From contig JALGZD010000102.1 of NCBI GenBank assembly GCA_025782395.1, forward strand, positions 28,849 to 92,848: a DNA stretch of 64,000 bases, read 5' to 3'. The notes under the pieces are model-generated. The model was given only the letters and a program-made list of their open reading frames with translations. It was not told the origin of the DNA and searched no databases. The translations under genes were made by a program, and so were the position numbers. The stretch's first letter is position 1; each line of letters begins with the position of its first letter. Below, one piece after another: positions 1 through 9,209 of the stretch. This DNA is from a bacterium. Its GTDB lineage: Bacteria > Joyebacterota > Joyebacteria > Joyebacterales > Joyebacteraceae.

Positions 1-786
1 CGCTATCTCTGCCAGGGTCTCCTCATCGATGTCTGTGGGCGCGTTCACGTACCGCTTTCCCCAGACCGGATCATACACGGGGATCGGGCCTCCCTCAGGA
101 CTCCCCACCGCAACAGCATATACCTTGATACCGAGCGCCTTTGCCGCCTGTGCGGCGGTGATCGGGTCTATCTCACCGGCGTTGTTCCTCCCGTCCGTCA
201 GAAGGATGATGACTCTGCTGTCGGCGTCGCTTTTCCGGAGCCTGTTCGTCGCGGTCGCGACGCCAAGCCCTATCGCCGTGCTCTCCTCATCGATCATCCC
301 GATCTCGACAGACCCCAGAAGCTCAAGGAGAACGCGGTGATCAAGCGTCAGTGGACACTGGGTAAAGCTCCGGCTCGCGAACACGACCATGCCGATCCTG
401 TCTGAAACGCGTCCCTCCACGAAATCCGCTACCACTTCCTTGGCCACTGCGAGTCGATTTCGGGGCTTGAAGTCCTCGGTTTTCATGCTCCCGGACACAT
501 CCACGGCAAGCATTATGTCGATACCCTCGGTCAGCACTGACTCCGTGCCACTCCCTGTCTGGGGGCGTGCGAGCGCCAGGAGCAGGGTAACCAGCACGAG
601 CGCCCTCAGAGCTGTCCTTGCGTGTCGCTTCCAGGACGCGCCACGACCCGCCACCGTCCTCACCAGATCAACCAGTGGATAGCTGATCGCGGCGCTCATC
701 CGCCGACCGAACCGCAGCGACACGAAGAGGTAGAAGCCGACAAGCAGCAGGAGCCAAAGAAGCTGGGGATTCGCAAACCTGAACAT
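1..786 (-). CDS. batA: BatA-like VWA-domain membrane protein (3' end outside window)
   Basis: Partial gene; it reads off the window at base 1 and 262 codons are visible. The start is ATG at 786, four bases after the stop of the batD-like gene. The N-terminus has two membrane segments (about residues 7-24 and 60-72). A von Willebrand A domain follows with a complete MIDAS start, DVSGSM, at about residue 94, and a later TDGRNN strand typical of Bat/YfbK VWA domains. In the Bat family such proteins sit in the inner membrane and work with a MoxR ATPase, probably as metal-dependent protein-interaction or chaperone modules. The order moxR-DUF58-batD-batA here is the usual one. The function (envelope stress or protein maturation) is inferred from family and context. 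Confidence 0.9.
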   Translation of the reverse strand, partial: MFRFANPQLLWLLLLVGFYLFVSLRFGRRMSAAISYPLVDLVRTVAGRGASWKRHARTALRALVLVTLLLALARPQTGSGTESVLTEGIDIMLAVDVSGSMKTEDFKPRNRLAVAKEVVADFVEGRVSDRIGMVVFASRSFTQCPLTLDHRVLLELLGSVEIGMIDEESTAIGLGVATATNRLRKSDADSRVIILLTDGRNNAGEIDPITAAQAAKALGIKVYAVAVGSPEGGPIPVYDPVWGKRYVNAPTDIDEETLAEIA

Positions 787-790
787 GCGC

Positions 791-1909
791 CTACTCCTCC
801 CCCCCAAGGTCACTCAGTCCAGGGTCACTCAGTCCAACGTCACTCAGTCCAACGTCACTCAGTTCGCGGAACCGCGTCCGCTCCACGAACGCCCTGACCG
901 CGACGAGATCGTCGTGAGCGCGTTCGCTTGTCGGCATGTGACGCGCGAATTTCGACAGGTCGGCATAACCCAGAAGATCCACCGTCCGCGCCACATCACA
1001 CTCAGCAAGATCCGCGACGCACATCGCCGAAGCCAGTTCCTTCGTCGTCATGTCGATCGCGTTTACAGAGAAGCGATCCAGAATGTAGCGCCTGAGCACA
1101 TCAGTGAGAACAAGGTAGAACCGCGACAGCTCGCCCTGTCCGATGAGGTCGTCGCGCTCGAGTTCGCCAAGACGCGCAAGAGCAGCAAGGTGCGCCGCCG
1201 CTCTCCTGACCTCCGGCTCCGTCTCCGATTCACGATCCACGTTCCTTCTCGATCTGAGCCGGCGTCTGAGATGCAACAGCCCGACGAGCACGGCTGCGAC
1301 CAATCCGGCAATCACGACAGCCGGCCAGATCCGCCGCTTGAGCTCGAGCGGCGGCTTGATATCTCTGGCAGTCGGGCCCTGCTCGAGTTCCTCGGGAGAA
1401 ATGACGCTCTCTATGGTCACGATCAGCGTGTCCGTATAAACGCTTGCCGTATCACCTTCCGGCGATACATAGCGAAAAGCCAGGGCGGGAACTCTGAGAT
1501 CGCCTGTCTCGAATGCCGTCAGCACGTACTGCCGCTGCTCGATGACGGCGCCGCCATGTTCATCTGTTGCGTGAATCATGACGTCGAGGACTTCAAACGG
1601 CGCGATCTCGCCCGCGACCCTGGGAAAGGCCAGCGCACCATCGTAGTCACGCACAGCGGTCAGTGTGAGAATGAGCCGGTCACCTACGGTGGCCCGCGCC
1701 GGAGAGATGCTCGCCCTGACCTCCAGGATCGTGTCTCCAGCCACGGTCGCACGAACCACGCTCTCCACGACGAGGGTAGCGTCATCCGGTCCCCGCTCGT
1801 CAGCCAGCGCTTCATCGAGCGTGATGAGAGGAGCTGCGGCCGCGAGCACAAACACGGCCAGCGCGACTGCCTTTGCGATCATGTGTCCCGACCTCTCCCG
1901 CATGCGCAT
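791..1909 (-). CDS. BatD-like membrane protein
   Basis: 372 residues. A signal-like hydrophobic stretch (residues 12-32) is followed by a beta-rich BatD/oxygen-tolerance type domain (about 45-190), one membrane segment (about 197-215) and a cytoplasmic helical region. Starts are possible at 1909, 1903 or 1882; the last puts the signal peptide at the very N-terminus and has a GGGAGAGG ribosome site. It lies between the DUF58 and batA genes in one operon and presumably anchors or regulates the MoxR-Bat complex. Odd feature: the last ~20 residues are a five-residue repeat (LSDVG-type, four copies) made by a 15-bp DNA repeat just before the stop codon. This tail is unlikely to be part of the conserved fold. 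Confidence 0.82.
   Translation of the reverse strand: MRMRERSGHMIAKAVALAVFVLAAAAPLITLDEALADERGPDDATLVVESVVRATVAGDTILEVRASISPARATVGDRLILTLTAVRDYDGALAFPRVAGEIAPFEVLDVMIHATDEHGGAVIEQRQYVLTAFETGDLRVPALAFRYVSPEGDTASVYTDTLIVTIESVISPEELEQGPTARDIKPPLELKRRIWPAVVIAGLVAAVLVGLLHLRRRLRSRRNVDRESETEPEVRRAAAHLAALARLGELERDDLIGQGELSRFYLVLTDVLRRYILDRFSVNAIDMTTKELASAMCVADLAECDVARTVDLLGYADLSKFARHMPTSERAHDDLVAVRAFVERTRFRELSDVGLSDVGLSDPGLSDLGGEE
809..868. repeat. 15-bp tandem repeat, 4 copies, at the 3' end of the batD-like gene
   Basis: Copies start at 809, 824, 839 and 854 (plus-strand unit gtcactcagtccaac with small changes). The period is a multiple of three, so the repeat is read in frame as LSDVG, LSDVG, LSDPG, LSDLG at the C-terminus of the protein. 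Confidence 0.9.
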
Positions 1910-1927
1910 CTCCAGACATCGCCCTGC

Positions 1928-2827
1928 TCACCCGCGAGCACCCACCCGCGAACCTGCTCTTCTTGCCCGCGCTCTGAAGAAACGCTCGAGCGGTTCGGCA
2001 TACGGCTCGTCGGTACTGACACTGATCGAGTCTATCCCCAGCCGCTTCAGAAGCTGGTCCTCTTCCGCAAGCTGCCGCATCCTCTCCTCGGCGAAGCGAG
2101 CACGAAAACGCCTGCTCGACGCGTCCACCTCGAACAGCTGCCCCGTCTCGGGATCAACAAGCGCGACCGTGCCCACACGCGGCAGTTCCTGCTCACGCGG
2201 ATCGCTTACCCGCACTGCTATAAGATCGTACCGCCGCCCAGCCACCGCAAGCGCGCGCTCCGCCCCCGTGGTCAGGAGATCACTGACGAGAAAGACAACC
2301 GCGTGACGACGCACGGTGCTCGACAGGTAATCGATCGCCTGAGGAATGTCTGTCCCACGGCCTTCCGGCTTGAAATAGAGAAGCTCGCGAATAACCCTGA
2401 GCACGTGCCGTCGCCCCTTCTGTGGCGGCACGAACTTCTCGATCCGATCAGAGAAGATGACAAGACCGACGCGATCGTTGTTCCTGACGGCCGAGAATGC
2501 AAGAACCGCGCAGAGCTCGGTGGCCAGCTCCGACTTGAACCGGGAGACCGAACCGAACCGTCCCGATGCGCTCGCATCGACGACGAACATGACGGTCAGC
2601 TCACGCTCCTCATCAAACTTCTTCACGTACGGGTGCCCCATACGCGCGGTCACGTTCCAGTCGATCGAGCGGATGTCGTCCCCGGGCAGGTACTCGCGCA
2701 CCTCCGCGAATTCCATGCCCCTTCCTTTGAAGACGCTGTGGTATTCACCGGAGAAGACGTCGTCTACAAGACGCTTCGTCCGGATCTCGATCCGGCGGAT
2801 CTTCTTGAGTATCTCTCGTGGAATCAT
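1928..2827 (-). CDS. DUF58 domain protein of the MoxR-Bat operon
   Basis: 299 residues from ATG at 2827 (MIPREILKKIRRIEI). An in-frame ATG eight codons upstream is possible, but the family normally begins near this point. It shows the DUF58 signature around residues 47-60 (RGMEFAEVREYLPGDDIRSI followed by DWN) and continues into a VWA-like fold with DASASGRFG in place of a strict MIDAS DxSxS motif. Proteins of this family are usually encoded directly downstream of MoxR AAA+ ATPases, as here. The product lacks an obvious membrane segment and is probably cytoplasmic. The exact biochemical role is unknown in the family. Confidence 0.9.
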   Translation of the reverse strand: MIPREILKKIRRIEIRTKRLVDDVFSGEYHSVFKGRGMEFAEVREYLPGDDIRSIDWNVTARMGHPYVKKFDEERELTVMFVVDASASGRFGSVSRFKSELATELCAVLAFSAVRNNDRVGLVIFSDRIEKFVPPQKGRRHVLRVIRELLYFKPEGRGTDIPQAIDYLSSTVRRHAVVFLVSDLLTTGAERALAVAGRRYDLIAVRVSDPREQELPRVGTVALVDPETGQLFEVDASSRRFRARFAEERMRQLAEEDQLLKRLGIDSISVSTDEPYAEPLERFFRARARRAGSRVGARG

Positions 2828-2875
2828 GGCATCAGGAGAGCACCTGGGCACCTTGACACTGCCCGGGACCCTCTG

Positions 2876-3910
2876 CTAGGGCACCTCGATATCGTCCAGA
2901 ATTCTCTGCACTATGTCCTCGGACGTAAGTTCCTCGGCCTCGGCCTCGTACGTGATGATGACCCTGTGCCTGAGGACATCCATGGCGATGGCCTTGATGT
3001 CCTCGGGAGTCACATACGCTCGCCTCTCCAGGAACGCATGCGCCCGCGCGGCCGCGATCAGGTAGATCGAAGCCCTCGGTGAAGCTCCGTATGCAATGAG
3101 GTCGTCGAGATCCAGCCCGTGCCCGGACGGTTCGCGTGTCGCGAACACGATGTCGAGAATGTACTGCTTGATCTTGTCGTCTACGTAGATCTCCCTCACG
3201 AGTTCGCGGGCCTTGAGGATCGTCTCTGGGGAAACAACGGGTGAGGCCACCGGTTCCTTTCCCTTCGACATGCGCTCCATGATCTCGAGCTCCTCGTCCC
3301 TCGATGGATATCCGACCCTGAGCTTGAGCATGAAGCGATCTACCTGCGCCTCCGGAAGCGGATAAGTCCCCTCCTGCTCGATCGGGTTCTGCGTCGCCAG
3401 TACAAGAAACGGGGCATCGAGCGGGAATGTTTCGCTGCCTATGGTGACCTGCCGCTCCTGCATGGCTTCCAGAAGGGCGCTCTGAACTTTCGCCGGCGCC
3501 CTGTTGATCTCATCCGCGAGAATGAGATTGGAGAAGATGGGCCCCTTCTTTGTCGTGAATTCGCCTGTGTCCTGCGTGTAGACCATCGTGCCGATCAGAT
3601 CCGCCGGCAGGAGATCGGGGGTGAACTGGATTCTCTGAAAGCTCGTATCGATGGCCCGCGAAAGGGTTCTCACGGCCAGCGTCTTCGCAAGCCCTGGAAC
3701 TCCCTCGATGAGCACGTGCCCGTCGGCCAGAAGACCGATGAGAAGGCGCTCCACCATGTACGACTGCCCAACTATGACCTTGTCTATCTCGCCCACGAGC
3801 GTGACCACGAATTCGCTCTCTCGCTCTATCCGCTCCCCGATGGCTTTGATGTCGGCGTACAACTCGATTCCTCCTCCCGGATCTCTCTCCAAAAAGCTCT
3901 CAATGGCCAT
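2876..3910 (-). CDS. MoxR-family AAA+ ATPase
   Basis: 344 residues. The Walker A region is EGVPGLAKT (about residue 71), Walker B is LADEINR (about 132), and sensor/arginine-finger regions follow (ATQNPIEQEGTYPLPEAQ, VDRFMLK). These are standard for MoxR ATPases, which act as chaperone-like motors on VWA-domain partners. It is the first gene of the moxR-DUF58-batD-batA operon. The start is either ATG at 3910 or TTG at 3922; a GGAG lies just upstream of the TTG and 14 bases upstream of the ATG, so the start is uncertain by four codons. The 165 bases upstream contain the tldE-derived repeats and presumably the promoter. Confidence 0.93.
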   Translation of the reverse strand: MAIESFLERDPGGGIELYADIKAIGERIERESEFVVTLVGEIDKVIVGQSYMVERLLIGLLADGHVLIEGVPGLAKTLAVRTLSRAIDTSFQRIQFTPDLLPADLIGTMVYTQDTGEFTTKKGPIFSNLILADEINRAPAKVQSALLEAMQERQVTIGSETFPLDAPFLVLATQNPIEQEGTYPLPEAQVDRFMLKLRVGYPSRDEELEIMERMSKGKEPVASPVVSPETILKARELVREIYVDDKIKQYILDIVFATREPSGHGLDLDDLIAYGASPRASIYLIAAARAHAFLERRAYVTPEDIKAIAMDVLRHRVIITYEAEAEELTSEDIVQRILDDIEVP

Positions 3911-3959
3911 TAGATATGACAAGACTCCGTTTCGTTTAACCGACCGGTAGATCGGAAGA

Positions 3960-4093
3960 CGGCTGCACTATCCGGGTATCTGCTGGAACTCCGTGGCGCC
4001 ATCTGGACAGCTGCTGGAACTCCGTGGCACCACCCGGACAGCTGCTGGAACTCCGTGGCACCACCCGGACAGCTGCTAGAACTCCGTGGCACC
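3960..4093. repeat. 31-bp tandem repeat overlapping the 3' end of tldE
   Basis: Copies begin at 3979, 4010, 4041 and 4072, with a more diverged partial copy at 3960-3978. The last copy holds the final codons and TAG stop of tldE. The other copies lie downstream and carry CAG where the stop is. A 31-bp period changes frame each time. This fills most of the gap between tldE and moxR. Confidence 0.9.
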
Positions 4094-5428
4094 CGTGAAC
4101 ATGAAACGCCGGATGAGCATCGCCGGGCTTGTCACCGAACCGACCGCGCCCCACGACGCCCCTACCACCTCGCGCTCCCGTGTCATCGCGTCGACGTTCG
4201 AAAACGCCCGCATCATGCTGTCCGTCCACCGGAGGTTCTTCACGGGTCGCACTATCTTTCCGCCTTCAATGAGGAAGGTGCCGGCCCGCGTCATGCCGGT
4301 AAAGAGCGCTTGCCTCGTGTCGAGAAGTCCGTTGACGTAGTGGAAGCTCGTCACAAGGAGCCCACGGTCGACCATGGAAATGAGCTCATCTTCCGTCTTG
4401 TCGCCCGGTTCGATGAAGAGATTCCTCGGTCCGGGACCACCTCGGAAAGCCGCCGTCCCGGCGTGCCCGGTCGATTCGACGCCGTCCTTGACTGCGGTGA
4501 GAGTGTCGTACACGGGAGACACGGCAACACCTCGCTCAATGATGGTCACCGGCTTCTTCGGAACTCCCTCGTAGTCGAAAGGCACGGGGACACCGGCTGG
4601 ATCAAAACCGTCGTCACGGATCGTGATATTGTCACCCATCACCTTCTCGCCGAAACGCCCGGCCATGAACGAGAAGCCCTCCTGTACCTGCTTTGCGCCG
4701 AACGCCGTGAAGCTGAGCCAGCTCATAACCTCTGCTACGGCCTTGGGTGAGATGATGACATCGAACGGCCCGTAGTCGACGGCAACGGGATCGGCTCCAG
4801 CCACGCACTTGTCGACGGCTCGCCTGGCCGTCGCCTCGACATCGATCCCCTCGATCCCTTTCGCGTAAGCCACCGCAGTGCCGGCAACGCCGTCATCATC
4901 GGTTGCGTACACCGAGAGAAACGCATCGGTTCCGTAGTACTCCTGGTCCGTCCCCGAACTGTTCATAACAGCGAAGCGGAAATCGCTGACCCGGTAGGCG
5001 CCGGACACCGTGGTGCCCTTCTCTGCGGCGATCGCCACTGTGCGATTCACAGCCTCCGCCCTCGCCGAGGGCGACATCAAAGCCGTCGCTTCGGAGTACG
5101 TATCCGCCTCGGGCGCCCTCGCGGATTTCCGAAACCCGGGGAAGTCGGGATCCTCAGGACTCGCCTGAGCGACCTCCGTCGCCTGCTTCACCGCATCTGC
5201 GAGCGCCGCTCCCTCCAGCCGGTTCGTGCCCGCGACTCCCGTACGCTTGCCGACAGCCACTCGCACGATGACGGAGCAGTCCTCTTCGCTGACGTTCTGG
5301 TGAATCAGGGATCCTGCGAACCGCGTCAGTCTGTTCGTGCCGCAATGCGCGACCAGCTCTGTCTCGTCGGCGGGAGAACTCGCGAGCACTTCCTTCAGGA
5401 GTGCGTCCAGTCGTCCTCTGTCGATCAT
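4076..5428 (-). CDS. tldE: TldE/PmbA family protein (metalloprotease partner subunit)
   Basis: 450 residues, the usual length for TldE/PmbA. The family forms a heterodimer with TldD that degrades or processes peptides (known for microcin B17 maturation and CcdA degradation in E. coli). The TldE chain lacks the catalytic HExxxH motif, as seen here. The ATG at 5428 overlaps the TldD stop by four bases (ATGA), so translation is probably coupled and the stoichiometry fixed. The C-terminus FTGATEF ends in the last copy of a 31-bp tandem repeat. No RiPP or toxin substrate gene is visible nearby, so the physiological substrate is unknown. Confidence 0.93.
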   Translation of the reverse strand: MIDRGRLDALLKEVLASSPADETELVAHCGTNRLTRFAGSLIHQNVSEEDCSVIVRVAVGKRTGVAGTNRLEGAALADAVKQATEVAQASPEDPDFPGFRKSARAPEADTYSEATALMSPSARAEAVNRTVAIAAEKGTTVSGAYRVSDFRFAVMNSSGTDQEYYGTDAFLSVYATDDDGVAGTAVAYAKGIEGIDVEATARRAVDKCVAGADPVAVDYGPFDVIISPKAVAEVMSWLSFTAFGAKQVQEGFSFMAGRFGEKVMGDNITIRDDGFDPAGVPVPFDYEGVPKKPVTIIERGVAVSPVYDTLTAVKDGVESTGHAGTAAFRGGPGPRNLFIEPGDKTEDELISMVDRGLLVTSFHYVNGLLDTRQALFTGMTRAGTFLIEGGKIVRPVKNLRWTDSMMRAFSNVDAMTREREVVGASWGAVGSVTSPAMLIRRFMFTGATEF

Positions 5429-6870
5429 CGCTTGCCTCCCACCTGAACGTTGCGGAAACGCGCCGGGGACACGCCGTGTCCGACGTGTGCAGTCTGTCCG
5501 GGCTCACCCTTGCCGCAACTGGGAATGCCCCAGATGTGCCATTCCTCCGGGCCGGCTACGGCATCGCAGCCTCCCCAGAACTCAGGCGTGATACCCGTAT
5601 AGACAGGGTTCTTGAGCATCCGTACCCGTTTGCCGTGCTTGATCTCCCAGGCTACCTCGCAACCGAACTGAAAGTTGATCCGCCTCTGGTCGATGCTCCA
5701 GCTCTTGTTCGAATCCACGAAGATGCCGTCCTCAGTGTCGGCGATGAGATCTTCCAGAGTGCCCTCACCGGGCATGAGATTGATGTTGGTCATCCGCACG
5801 AGCGGGATCCTGTTCCAGCCGCTTGCTCTCATCGTGCCGTTGCTGGTCAGTCCGATCCGCGGCGCGGTCTCGCGACTCGTCAGATAGCCCATGAAGATGC
5901 CCTCTCGCACGATATCCGTCCGCTGGGCTGCTACCCCCTCGTCGTCGTACCCGAACGATCCGAGCCCACCTTCGCACGTCGCGTCGGCGATCAGGTTTAC
6001 GAGCTTCGAGCCGTACTTGAACGAGCCCAGTTTCTCCGTTGTAAGAAAGCTGGTCCCGGCGTACGACGCCTCCGTGCCGAACACGCGGTCGAGTTCGATC
6101 GGATGCCCACAGGACTCGTGCACCTGAAGAGCGAGTTGAGTGCCGCCAATGATGAGTGTCGTGTTGACGGCGGGGCATTCGTCCGCGTTCAGAAGCTCAA
6201 GAGCTTCCGTCCCCACATGCTCTGAGTTCTCCACGAGACGAAGCGAACGAGTGAACTCGAAACCGCGCGTGGCATAGTCGCCACGGAAGCTCGCCGGGTA
6301 GGAGCGTGTCTGCCTCTCACCCGCACCGTTGATGGCCGTTGCCGATATCCCTCCGCCTGACTCGACGATCGTCTGGTCTATTGAACTCCCCTCGGTATCC
6401 ACGAAGAGCTTCTCAGTTCTGAAGTTCATGATGGACGCCGTCGCCAACTTGACGCCGTCTGTCCGGCTCATACCCTCGCACGCCCCGGAGAGGATCTCGA
6501 TTTTCTCTGCGAGTGGGACCTCAAACGGATCCTCGCGGTATCCGCTGACGTACGTGTCGACCGCCGGCGGTCTCTTGTCCAGCGTGATCCTGGGCTTTCC
6601 GACTGTCCCACTGGCCTCGGCGATCGCAAGCGCCTGCTCCGCGATCTCCGAGACCTTCTCTCCGGTCAGTTCGGAGCTTGATGCGAAACCCCATGCTCCG
6701 CCCTTGAGTACACGGATACCGAAACCCTCCGACTCCGTCGTTGAGGCCGTCTCGAGCGTCCCGTTCTTCATCACGAGAGTCTCGCTCAGGCCCCGGACTC
6801 TTCTGGCGTCAGCGTAGTCGACGCCCCTCTGTCTGAGCTCGTCCATAGCTTGTTTCAGGAGATCCTTCAC
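5425..6870 (-). CDS. tldD: TldD metallopeptidase
   Basis: 481 residues from GTG at 6870, with GGAGG upstream; a longer open frame exists but would overlap trxB and has no support. The zinc-binding motif HESCGHPIELD (HExxxH) is present at about residue 236. It is the catalytic half of the TldD/TldE protease, which cleaves unfolded peptides in a narrow chamber. It lies 13 bases downstream of trxB and overlaps tldE by four bases, giving a three-gene operon. Linkage with thioredoxin reductase is probably just operon sharing, although a redox link cannot be excluded. Confidence 0.95.
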   Translation of the reverse strand: MKDLLKQAMDELRQRGVDYADARRVRGLSETLVMKNGTLETASTTESEGFGIRVLKGGAWGFASSSELTGEKVSEIAEQALAIAEASGTVGKPRITLDKRPPAVDTYVSGYREDPFEVPLAEKIEILSGACEGMSRTDGVKLATASIMNFRTEKLFVDTEGSSIDQTIVESGGGISATAINGAGERQTRSYPASFRGDYATRGFEFTRSLRLVENSEHVGTEALELLNADECPAVNTTLIIGGTQLALQVHESCGHPIELDRVFGTEASYAGTSFLTTEKLGSFKYGSKLVNLIADATCEGGLGSFGYDDEGVAAQRTDIVREGIFMGYLTSRETAPRIGLTSNGTMRASGWNRIPLVRMTNINLMPGEGTLEDLIADTEDGIFVDSNKSWSIDQRRINFQFGCEVAWEIKHGKRVRMLKNPVYTGITPEFWGGCDAVAGPEEWHIWGIPSCGKGEPGQTAHVGHGVSPARFRNVQVGGKR

Positions 6871-6883
6871 GCCTGCGCCCCTC

Positions 6884-7807
6884 CTACCATTTGTTGCTAT
6901 CAAGAAAACGCTCTGCCTCGTATGCCGCCGTCGCGCCGTCACCAATGGCGGTAGCAACCTGGCGCAACGGCTTTGCGCGACAGTCCCCGGCCGCGAACAC
7001 GCCGCGTACCCTGGTCTTCATCTCGTCGTTCGTCACAAGGAATCCTTGGTCGTCCTTCTCGAGGAGCTCGCCCAGGAACTCCGTCTTCGGCTTGAGACCC
7101 ACGAACAGAAAGACACCAGGCACTTCCAGAACCCTTGGCTCCCCATCGCCGACCGGCTTGAGATTCAGTCTCTCCACCCCCTTGAAGCTGCCCTCGATGC
7201 TCTCCACGACGTGACTGCAGATGCACTCTATCCTGTCATGGTTCATCACTCGCTCGGCGAGCACAGGCACTGCCCGGAACTCGTCCCGGCGATGGATGAT
7301 ATGAACCTTGCTTGCGATGCCGGAAAGATAGAGCGCTTCCTGGAGCGCGCTGTCGCCACCGCCGATGACGGCGACTTCCTGGCCCTTGTAGAACGGACCG
7401 TCGCAGGTCGCGCAATAGGAGACACCGCGCCCCATGAACTCTTCCTCACCCGGCACCCCCAGCTTCTGATAACCGGTGCCGGTAGCCACGATGACGGTCC
7501 CTGCCTCATATCTCTCGGAGCGACCGATCACGATCAGCCCGTTCTCTGCGGCCTCGATCGCGCTCACCGAGTCGGTGACCAGCTCGGCCCCGAACTCCGC
7601 CATCTGCTTCTGCATTCTCTCGGTGAGCGCGGCACCGCTCTCTGCCGCAACTCCGGGGTAGTTCTCGATGAGATGGGTCATGGCCACCTGCCCACCAGGC
7701 ATCGCTTCTTCCAGCACCACCGTCTTGAGATTGAACCTGCCCGCGTAGATGCCGGCCGTGAGACCGGCAGGTCCCGCGCCGATCACCACGAGATCGTACT
7801 TGCGCAT
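6884..7807 (-). CDS. trxB: Thioredoxin reductase
   Basis: 307 residues, typical length. The FAD-binding GAGPAG motif is near the N-terminus, the redox pair is CATCD (about residue 135), the NADPH-binding motif is GGGDSA (about 155) and the FAAGDC motif near the C-terminus closes the FAD site. It reduces thioredoxin with NADPH in the cytoplasm. The start is ATG at 7807 (MRKYDLVVIG); upstream in-frame codons look non-coding. It is the first gene of trxB-tldD-tldE. A possible -10 element (TATACT, 7859-7854 on the minus strand) lies about 45 bases upstream, but no good -35 accompanies it. Confidence 0.96.
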   Translation of the reverse strand: MRKYDLVVIGAGPAGLTAGIYAGRFNLKTVVLEEAMPGGQVAMTHLIENYPGVAAESGAALTERMQKQMAEFGAELVTDSVSAIEAAENGLIVIGRSERYEAGTVIVATGTGYQKLGVPGEEEFMGRGVSYCATCDGPFYKGQEVAVIGGGDSALQEALYLSGIASKVHIIHRRDEFRAVPVLAERVMNHDRIECICSHVVESIEGSFKGVERLNLKPVGDGEPRVLEVPGVFLFVGLKPKTEFLGELLEKDDQGFLVTNDEMKTRVRGVFAAGDCRAKPLRQVATAIGDGATAAYEAERFLDSNKW

Positions 7808-7974
7808 GTAGGGCCTCCCACGCAGTCGCCCAGGAAGAACACGCTGAATCGAGAGTATAGCGCGCCGCGTGTTCCCCCACCAGATGCTTTCTCGAAGCAC
7901 GCTACCCGCGTCTGTCAAGAGCAGGGGACCCCGAGAACGGCCCTTTCGCAAGCGACGAGGAAGCTGCTTGTGCA

Positions 7975-8002
7975 TTGAAGCGATAGTCATGTATGCTATG
8001 CT
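7975..8002 (+). promoter_or_regulatory. Putative sigma-70 promoter for the beta-helix protein
   Basis: TTGAAG (7975-7980), 16-base spacer, TATGCT (7997-8002), about 60 bases before the ATG at 8061. Each hexamer matches four of six consensus bases. It lies in the divergent region between trxB and this gene. Confidence 0.45.
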
Positions 8003-8060
8003 GTGTGGTATCGGCAAAGTGGCGTGTGTAGCGTTTGGCCTTAGCACACAGGAGAGACGA

Positions 8061-9167
8061 ATGAGACTAGCTACAGTCATGCTCGTATTGGCACTGGCTC
8101 TCACTCTCGCGATCACGTGCAGCGCGACGATCATCAATGTCAGTCCCGGCGGATCCATCCAGGCGGCGATCACGTCCGCCTCGCCGCGCGACACGGTACT
8201 CATGGCGAACGGGTACTACACCGAATCGGGAATCCAGATGAAGGCCGGCGTCACTCTCACGAGTGCCGGCGGAGACACATCGTCCGTCATCATCGACGCC
8301 ATCCCGGCATGCGCCTGCGTCCTCTACATTGTGGACTGCGGCGACACCACCCATCTCAGTGGCTTTACCTTGTCCACCGGATTCGGAACCAACGGCGGCG
8401 GGATTATGATGAGCAACTCGTCTCCCGTGATCGAGAACGTACGCGTCTTCGGCTGCATGGCGGACCACGGAGCAGGCATCTACCTCACAAACTCATCCCC
8501 CACACTCACCAACTGCCTTCTCGACCAGAACCTAGCCTTTGTCAACGGAGGCAATCTGGCCTGCTTCAGTGGATCAGATCCCGATGTCGTTGACTGCACC
8601 ATGATGCACGGCACGGCGGGCGAGAGAGGCTCCTCCCTCTTCTGCGACGACTCATCCCCCACGATCACTGAGACCAGCGTGTGTGCCGGCAGCGCGTCGG
8701 GTCTGGGCGATGGCATCTTCTGTACGAACGGCGCAGCTCCGACGCTCACCAATGTCACGTTCATGGAGTGCCAGTCGCTCAATGACGGCCAATGCGTCTA
8801 CCTTGAGCTGTCCGCCGCCCCAACGTTCCTGAACTGCTGTTTCACCAGCAGTGGTCTCCTGGCACCCAGTCTGGTACACGGCGCCGACGCCTCCATAGCA
8901 CCCACGTTCTCGAACTGCAATGTCTGGGGTTTCAACTCGCCACCGCTGTACAGCGGAACGATTCCCAACCAGACGGGTTCCGACTACAACATCAACGCCG
9001 ACCCGCTCTACTGCAGCAACACGTACTGCGACGCGTGGGTCGACGCGGCCTCACCTCACCTCCCGGAGAACAACGACGCCGGCCTGTTGATCGGCCGCTA
9101 CGGAGAGGGATGTGACTCACCGGTCGAAGCGATCAGCTGGGGTGCGATTAAGGCAATGTACAGGTAG
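8061..9167 (+). CDS. Secreted right-handed beta-helix protein with SWG-IKA-YR C-terminal tail
   Basis: 368 residues from ATG at 8061, ten bases after GGAGAG. A signal peptide (MRLATVMLVLALALTLAITCSA) is followed by SPGGSIQAAI, the classic beginning of a parallel beta-helix (pectate-lyase/NosD-like) domain. Degenerate coils then repeat SSPxIxNxxxxGxxxxxGxGIY. There are many cysteines (over 15), often paired, so disulfides are likely after export. The last 16 residues (SPVEAISWGAIKAMYR) closely match the end of the partial gene at the far right of the window and may be a short sorting or anchoring signal. No catalytic residues were recognised; it may be a surface adhesin or structural protein. 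Confidence 0.88.
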   Translation: MRLATVMLVLALALTLAITCSATIINVSPGGSIQAAITSASPRDTVLMANGYYTESGIQMKAGVTLTSAGGDTSSVIIDAIPACACVLYIVDCGDTTHLSGFTLSTGFGTNGGGIMMSNSSPVIENVRVFGCMADHGAGIYLTNSSPTLTNCLLDQNLAFVNGGNLACFSGSDPDVVDCTMMHGTAGERGSSLFCDDSSPTITETSVCAGSASGLGDGIFCTNGAAPTLTNVTFMECQSLNDGQCVYLELSAAPTFLNCCFTSSGLLAPSLVHGADASIAPTFSNCNVWGFNSPPLYSGTIPNQTGSDYNINADPLYCSNTYCDAWVDAASPHLPENNDAGLLIGRYGEGCDSPVEAISWGAIKAMYR

Positions 9168-9209
9168 CGCGCTGGAGCCGGCGCTTCATTGTGGTGAATC
9201 CGGTTGGCG

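Noticed and set aside
785..3082. A 765-codon open frame on the plus strand opposite the Bat operon.
   Set aside because: It mirrors three well-supported minus-strand genes and its translation (Arg/His/Pro rich) has no motif; an artefact of high GC.
3949..3959. AGATCGGAAGA resembles the start of an Illumina adapter.
   Set aside because: Only 11 bases match and the next bases differ from the adapter; the sequence continues smoothly into genome-like DNA. Probably chance.
5425..6957. Longer tldD starting at 6957.
   Set aside because: The extra 29 codons overlap trxB and the GTG at 6870 has a good ribosome site and matches the family start.
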